Origin: Sinorhizobium fredii
Lineage (GTDB): Bacteria > Pseudomonadota > Alphaproteobacteria > Rhizobiales > Rhizobiaceae
Length of the DNA stretch: 64,000 nucleotides
NCBI RefSeq assembly: GCF_002944405.1
Contig: NZ_CP024310.1
Location: 868,001-932,000, forward strand
Direction: 5' to 3'
Made by a program: the position numbers and the translations under genes. Under the pieces are notes generated by a model, which saw nothing but the letters and a program-made list of their open reading frames with translations, did no database searches and was not told where the DNA came from. The first letter of the stretch is position 1. The number at the start of each line of letters is the position of its first letter. Below are positions 59,620 through 64,000 of the stretch, piece by piece.

Positions 59620-61955
59620 GTTCGGCGCCCCAGTTTACCGAGCAGCACGGCAGTGGCCAGTCCGAGCACGACTGCAAGGCTGACGAGCAGTACCGCATAG
59701 AAGAGAATGTTCGTCGAAAGCCAGTTCGCGGCGATCAGCCGGTAGTTCCAGAAAGACGGCGGCTGCGTCTCGATGAGTCTGAAGCGGCGGGCCGGCGTGG
59801 CGCTCACCTTGTCGTCGACGGGGTCGTAGACCGCGATGTGCCCCGACACTTCGCTCCATCGCGACGTGTCCGCGATCGCCGCCACCCCCTCGCGCAGCAA
59901 TGCCGGCGAAGGAGCTGCAACCACTGTCCAGGTGGCGTTCTCGGCCGGATTGGCCGATTGTGCCACCAGCAGAGTCGCCGCTTTCGGCGGCACGAAAGGC
60001 GCCTCGGCCTCCGGTATCAGTCGCAGCGAATTCAAGGAAATGTCGAAATTCTCCTTGAGCCAGCTTTCGAAATCGATAATGGCGCTCCGCCAGCCGCCCC
60101 CCTTCAGCCGCGTCTGCCACTCGTCCAGCGCCGTCTGTGTGTTGCGCCCCTGGGCAACGTCCTTCGCGCTCCCCCAGGAGGCCTGGCTGACCGGGTCGAT
60201 CCCGGCCTGCGTCAGCACCATCTTCGGCAGCTGCGGCATGGCGCCGATGAACAGCGCTTGCCTGCCGTCGGCCACCAGCGGATCGGCGATCGTTTCGATC
60301 TGCATCGGCCGTCCGCCGGCGACGGCCAGCTTCGCGATAAAGGTGCCAGCCGCGGAAAGCGTGTCGGGGTCGGCTCTGTCGATGTAGAGTGCCACCGGAT
60401 CGGCGCTGCCGCGATAGGGATAGGCGGAGCCGGACGTTGCCGCGAGGTCCGGGCGCCGTGCGATGCGGGCGAAATCGGGCATCGCGAATTCAGACGTGTC
60501 GAACAGGGCAAAGCGCGGTTCGGAAGAAGCCGGCGTCCCGGGCGCGCATGTCTTGTCGGCTTCGGTCAGCAGGACCGCTTCGAGCTCGATGAGATTGGCA
60601 CCGGGCCGGAAATGCCGCAGCGTCACATTGATCGGAAGGTGACCAAGGATCCCGCCCGCCGACGCTTCCAGGGCGACCGTCGTGGCGATGTTGCCGTTGA
60701 CATAGACGTCGATCCGGCTTCCGGGACGGACCGCCTCCGTATAGCCGGCATCGAGAAGGATGGTGGCCTCGCCATAGGCGTCGGCATAGAAATCGGATGG
60801 GATCGCCACCTGGAGGGCCGTCCGGAACCGCCGGCCGGAGAACTCGCTCGTCGCGACGCCCAGTTCGGAAAAGCGCAGCCGCTTGCCGGAAAACACCAGC
60901 GGCGTTTGCGGCAGCCGCCAGCGCTCCGTCTTGATGACGTCGCGCGGGATGTTCGAGGGTTGCTCCGTGGCGGCGATGATCGTTTCGATCGCCGCCGCCA
61001 CGGCTGTCCAATCGGGGCCGCTGAGGACAAGAACCGGCGCATGTGCCGTCCCGGTTTCCGCGAAGGCGGCAATCGTGCCGGTCGCCGCCTCGGCGGGCAG
61101 CGAGGGAAGCAGGGGCTGGAGTTCCGTTGCGGTTCCGGCAACGATCGTCAGCTCGCCGGGCTTGCCGAGCTCCGGCATGATGCGGCTGAAGACGATGGAC
61201 TGGGACCGCATGCGCCCGAGTAGGCCGACGCCCTGCGCCAGCCGCATCAGCACCGGTACGCGGCTCGGCTGCTCCAGCGCGGGCGCCACGATATTGAACT
61301 GGGTTCGCCCGGTCTCGTTCGTGCCGACGGCCTGAATGTCTTCGATTGCGGTCAGTGCTCGGGGCTCCTCACCCTCGAATGTGATGAAGGCGCTCTCCGA
61401 GGCGATCTCTGTCCAGAGTTCGTAGGTCGACTGGATCGTGCAGTCCGTTCGATGGCGGTGGTGCGCGCGGAAGCGGATCTCGTTCTCGCCGGTACGCAAC
61501 AGGCCGGCGGGAATGTCGTAGCTGCGCTCGTGCGGCCCGTCGGCTGCCTGCACCGCTCCTTCGCCGACAAGCTTGCCGTTCACCAGGACGGACAGGACGG
61601 ATGCCTCGGGCGCAACGACGATTGCGTTCTGATAGGCAAAGGTCAGCCTGCGGCCGGCTTGCGCCTGCGCCGGCGTGAGATAGAGGGACCAGGCGCGCTC
61701 GTCCGCTTCGCCGGCGAGCGACAAGGTCGGAAACGGCAGGACGAAGCGCCGGAACGGCGCTGCCGCCGGGCGGGGCGAGACCGCCTTGGGGCTGCCGGAG
61801 CTTGGCGCCGCATCTCGTCTTTGCGGCGCCTCTTCCACCGGCGGTGCGGCACGCTGTTCGGCAGGGCGCTCCCCGGACATGTCGAAGGGGGAGGGCTGTG
61901 CAGCCGCCGGCGAGCCGGCCAAGAAAGCCATCAGGAGAGCGAGCACGCGTTTCAT
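59616..61955 (-). CDS. bcsB: Cellulose synthase periplasmic subunit BcsB
   Basis: A 779-residue protein. The ATG at 61955 gives a signal peptide MKRVLALLMAFLAGSPAAA, followed by a Pro/Ala-rich linker, the FVLPFPTLSLAGEADERAW entry to the BcsB fold, two repeated carbohydrate-binding/flavodoxin-like modules and a C-terminal anchor helix (NILFYAVLLVSLAVVLGLAT) ending in GKLGRRT. BcsB guides the emerging glucan through the periplasm and the anchor contacts BcsA. The start overlaps the bcsA stop by four bases (ATGA at 61952). Confidence 0.92.
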   Translation of the reverse strand: MKRVLALLMAFLAGSPAAAQPSPFDMSGERPAEQRAAPPVEEAPQRRDAAPSSGSPKAVSPRPAAAPFRRFVLPFPTLSLAGEADERAWSLYLTPAQAQAGRRLTFAYQNAIVVAPEASVLSVLVNGKLVGEGAVQAADGPHERSYDIPAGLLRTGENEIRFRAHHRHRTDCTIQSTYELWTEIASESAFITFEGEEPRALTAIEDIQAVGTNETGRTQFNIVAPALEQPSRVPVLMRLAQGVGLLGRMRSQSIVFSRIMPELGKPGELTIVAGTATELQPLLPSLPAEAATGTIAAFAETGTAHAPVLVLSGPDWTAVAAAIETIIAATEQPSNIPRDVIKTERWRLPQTPLVFSGKRLRFSELGVATSEFSGRRFRTALQVAIPSDFYADAYGEATILLDAGYTEAVRPGSRIDVYVNGNIATTVALEASAGGILGHLPINVTLRHFRPGANLIELEAVLLTEADKTCAPGTPASSEPRFALFDTSEFAMPDFARIARRPDLAATSGSAYPYRGSADPVALYIDRADPDTLSAAGTFIAKLAVAGGRPMQIETIADPLVADGRQALFIGAMPQLPKMVLTQAGIDPVSQASWGSAKDVAQGRNTQTALDEWQTRLKGGGWRSAIIDFESWLKENFDISLNSLRLIPEAEAPFVPPKAATLLVAQSANPAENATWTVVAAPSPALLREGVAAIADTSRWSEVSGHIAVYDPVDDKVSATPARRFRLIETQPPSFWNYRLIAANWLSTNILFYAVLLVSLAVVLGLATAVLLGKLGRRT

Positions 61956-64000
61956 TTGCCCGCTCCCGCTTCGGCCTTGATGCTGCGGAAGAAGTAAATC
62001 AGGCCGCGGCTCATCTGATAAAGGGCGAGCCACAGGAACCAGAGAGAGCCGCGCACCAGGCCCGGATTACCGCGCCGCAGGCGCTGAAACTCGCTCCACT
62101 GCTGCGAGTTCGCAAAGATAAGATCGGCGACGAGACTGTGGTGGCGGGCGATTTCCGGCAGATAGCGGCAGCCGACGATCGTCAGATCGCCCTCGGTTTC
62201 GATGTTCCTGATCGAGACCGGCAGCGTTTCGAAGGTACCGTCGCCGCTATAGGGCTGGAACCGGATCTGCCCCCTGACATCGATCAGCAGTTCGTCGGTG
62301 GGCAAGCCGTAGACCTGGACTCGCGCCCCATGCGCCGAAACATTCTCGATCGTTGCCGGATAGGTTTGCTCGCCGAAGGAAAATTCGCAGCGGCGGCTGA
62401 CTTTCACACGCCGCGAGGCTGCCTTTTCACCCCGCTCGGAAACGACCCCGAGCGCGCAGCCCGCCATGATGAGATTGAGGAGATTCCAGCCGCCGACGAC
62501 GAGGGTAATGTCCGCCTTGTAAGGCTCCGTATAGACCCGGTAGATGGCGAGCGCCGTGGCGATGAGGAGCACGGCGAAGATGATGAAGAAGGGCCGGCTG
62601 ATCTCGGAAAGCCGGCTTTTGAGGACGGACTCGTCCTTTGCCGTCACCTTGAACGTCGGCTTGCGCGGGTTGAGCAGAACCGAAACCACCGCCGGCAGCA
62701 GATGAACCGTCTGCGCATATTCGTAGAGCTCGGATATCCAGGGCCAGCGGAACGATCCGTATAGGTAGTTCTGCATCGTCAGGTTCACGAGCATGTAGAC
62801 GAGCGTATAGGCGAGGAATTCGCCGCCGGAGGCGGTGAAGATCTGGAGATCGAAGAACAGGTAGAACAGCGGTGCGAAGAGGAAAATCGTCCGCGAGAAC
62901 GGAAACAGCCAGAAGAGCGTCGACGACATGTAGCAGAGGCGCTGCGGTATGGACAAACCGCCCTTGAGCAGAGGGAACCGGAACATCAGGATCTGCATCA
63001 TTCCCTGCGCCCAGCGACTGCGCTGGCCGATGAAGCTCGCGAATGTCGCCGGCTGCAATCCGGCGATCAAGGGGCGGTCGACATAGACGCTGTTCCAGCC
63101 GCGCCCATGCAGTGCCAGCGCCGTCTCGCAATCCTCGGTGATGCTCAAGCCGCTGAAGCCGCTCGTATCCTCCAGCGCCTTGCGCCGGAGCACGGCCGCC
63201 GAGCCGCAGAAGAAGGCGGCGTTCCACTTGTCAAGACCGCGCTGGATAATGCCGTAGAACATCTCGTTCTCGCTTGGCATCTTCTCGAAGGTCCTGAGGT
63301 TGCGCTCGAGCGGATCGGGGTTGAGGAAAAAGTGCGGCGTCTGCACCAGGAACAGGCGCGGATCGTCTTCGAAATAGCCGACCGTTTCGAGCAGGAAGTC
63401 GCGCGCCGGGGCGTGGTCGGCATCGAATACGGCGATCAGCTCACCGTTTGAATTGAGCATCCCGTTGTTGAGATTGCCGGCCTTGGCATGTTCGTTGCGG
63501 TCGCGGGTGAGGTAGCGCACGCCGAGATCCTCGCAGAGTCTCTGCAGTTCCCGGTGTCGTGCGGCAGCGCGATGCGCATCGACGAGATTGGTGGAATTGC
63601 GCTTCTGCAAAGTGCCGCCGTCGTCAAGCAGCCAGACCGTCAGTTTCTCGGCCGGGTAGTCCATGCCCTTGGCCGCGGCGAGCGTGTTGGCAAGCAGGTC
63701 CGCATCCTCGTTATAGGAGGGCACGAAAACGTCGACCCTCGGGTATTTCCCGGGCGTCGCCGAACGGGAGGGCCGCGGCGGAAGCGGCATGGCGACCACG
63801 AACAGGCTGAGGCCGAGCATCATGACGCTGTACATTTCCGCCAGGTAAAGCAGGAAGCCCGGAATGAAATTCTCCGGCTGGTTGACAGGCGGCAAGGTGC
63901 TCGTCGTGCGCCAGTAGACGTAGCGCAGCACCATGGCACTGCCGAAGGCAAGCGCGATGAGCCGCCATTTGCCGCCTGCGTCCAGGAGCTTGATGAGCCC
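61952..64000 (-). CDS. bcsA: Cellulose synthase catalytic subunit BcsA, partial at the right edge
   Basis: At least 682 residues; the 5' end lies past 64000, and the open frame continues upstream of ATG 63934 through a hydrophobic segment (LIALAFGSAMVLRYVYW), so the true start is outside. Family 2 glycosyltransferase motifs are complete: LLDDGG, FDADH, ITED and Q-R-S-R-W. A PilZ domain for cyclic-di-GMP lies near the C-terminus, with its arginine-rich start (SRRVKVSRRCEF) and N-V-S-A-H-G. Several helices flank the catalytic core. It makes beta-1,4-glucan from UDP-glucose at the inner membrane. It heads the operon bcsA-bcsB-bcsZ-TPR. Confidence 0.95.
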   Translation of the reverse strand, partial: GLIKLLDAGGKWRLIALAFGSAMVLRYVYWRTTSTLPPVNQPENFIPGFLLYLAEMYSVMMLGLSLFVVAMPLPPRPSRSATPGKYPRVDVFVPSYNEDADLLANTLAAAKGMDYPAEKLTVWLLDDGGTLQKRNSTNLVDAHRAAARHRELQRLCEDLGVRYLTRDRNEHAKAGNLNNGMLNSNGELIAVFDADHAPARDFLLETVGYFEDDPRLFLVQTPHFFLNPDPLERNLRTFEKMPSENEMFYGIIQRGLDKWNAAFFCGSAAVLRRKALEDTSGFSGLSITEDCETALALHGRGWNSVYVDRPLIAGLQPATFASFIGQRSRWAQGMMQILMFRFPLLKGGLSIPQRLCYMSSTLFWLFPFSRTIFLFAPLFYLFFDLQIFTASGGEFLAYTLVYMLVNLTMQNYLYGSFRWPWISELYEYAQTVHLLPAVVSVLLNPRKPTFKVTAKDESVLKSRLSEISRPFFIIFAVLLIATALAIYRVYTEPYKADITLVVGGWNLLNLIMAGCALGVVSERGEKAASRRVKVSRRCEFSFGEQTYPATIENVSAHGARVQVYGLPTDELLIDVRGQIRFQPYSGDGTFETLPVSIRNIETEGDLTIVGCRYLPEIARHHSLVADLIFANSQQWSEFQRLRRGNPGLVRGSLWFLWLALYQMSRGLIYFFRSIKAEAGAGK

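Noticed and set aside
59544..61223. A 559-codon plus-strand frame opposite bcsB
   Set aside because: Antisense shadow of bcsB with no family resemblance.
1..64000. CRISPR arrays, tRNA or rRNA genes, insertion sequences, prophage genes
   Set aside because: No regularly spaced repeats, cloverleaf-like segments or transposase or phage motifs were seen on either strand.

Overview
The window looks like part of a replicon of an alphaproteobacterium of the Rhizobiaceae, most likely Sinorhizobium/Ensifer. This rests on high-GC coding with strong third-position bias, a glycanase plus sensor plus receiver block matching exsH-exsG-exsF, a MocDEF-type oxygenase, rhizobial palindromic repeats and an unusually high density of ABC importers. 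By analogy with known Sinorhizobium genomes it is probably a megaplasmid or chromid, but no replication or partition gene is present to prove that.

Layout. 1-198: start of a LacI-type regulator running off the left edge. 355-5064: an oxygenase set (membrane di-iron oxygenase, Rieske ferredoxin, ferredoxin reductase), a PanB-like enzyme and a formyl-tetrahydrofolate deformylase; together they suggest oxidative demethylation with one-carbon handling. 5233-14362: a long catabolic operon (AA_synth protein, hydrolase, flavin reductase-Nudix fusion, luciferase-like monooxygenase, aldehyde dehydrogenase, NIPSNAP-like protein) with its own spermidine/putrescine-type ABC importer. It faces a GntR regulator (14885-15580), and a near-identical palindrome lies upstream of both. 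Two tiny membrane proteins, each about 40-45 residues, sit between them. 15776-22799: a mannonate dehydratase, a second GntR regulator and a five-gene peptide/opine-type ABC importer, with a second shared operator. 22774-27452: exsF, exsG and the divergent glycanase exsH. 27504-31532: a fructose/ribose-type ABC importer split around a sugar-nucleotide epimerase-like gene. 31548-34551: an S41 peptidase-like exported protein, a site-2 protease with CBS domains and a small exported protein. 34872-42287: a LacI-controlled sugar operon (dehydrogenase, isomerase, MalEFGK-type importer). 42449-47837: a galactofuranose-type importer (YtfQ, YtfR, YtfT, YjfF) with a FadR-family regulator. 47976-52072: a compact four-gene operon (ATP-grasp ligase, QEGLA-motif metallopeptidase of the DUF1704 family, N-formylglutamate amidohydrolase family protein, 70-residue protein). 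I consider this the most likely poorly described system here. 52287-54024: a decayed class III adenylate cyclase. 54047-56303: AI-2E family permease and a small DUF1328 membrane protein. 56412-64000: the cellulose synthase operon bcsA-bcsB-bcsZ plus a TPR protein, running off the right edge.

Overall this is accessory, nutrient-scavenging and surface-polysaccharide DNA: six ABC importers, each with local enzymes and usually a local regulator, followed by exopolysaccharide cleavage and cellulose synthesis. Genes within each block are tightly packed, often with 4-base ATGA or GTGA overlaps.

Four genes carry what looks like a single-base insertion or deletion (10214, 18934, 52854, 58305), and one of them also has a stop at codon 2. 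Either the strain has several decaying genes or the assembly has indel errors; the raw reads would decide. I saw no tRNA, rRNA, CRISPR array, insertion sequence or phage gene.
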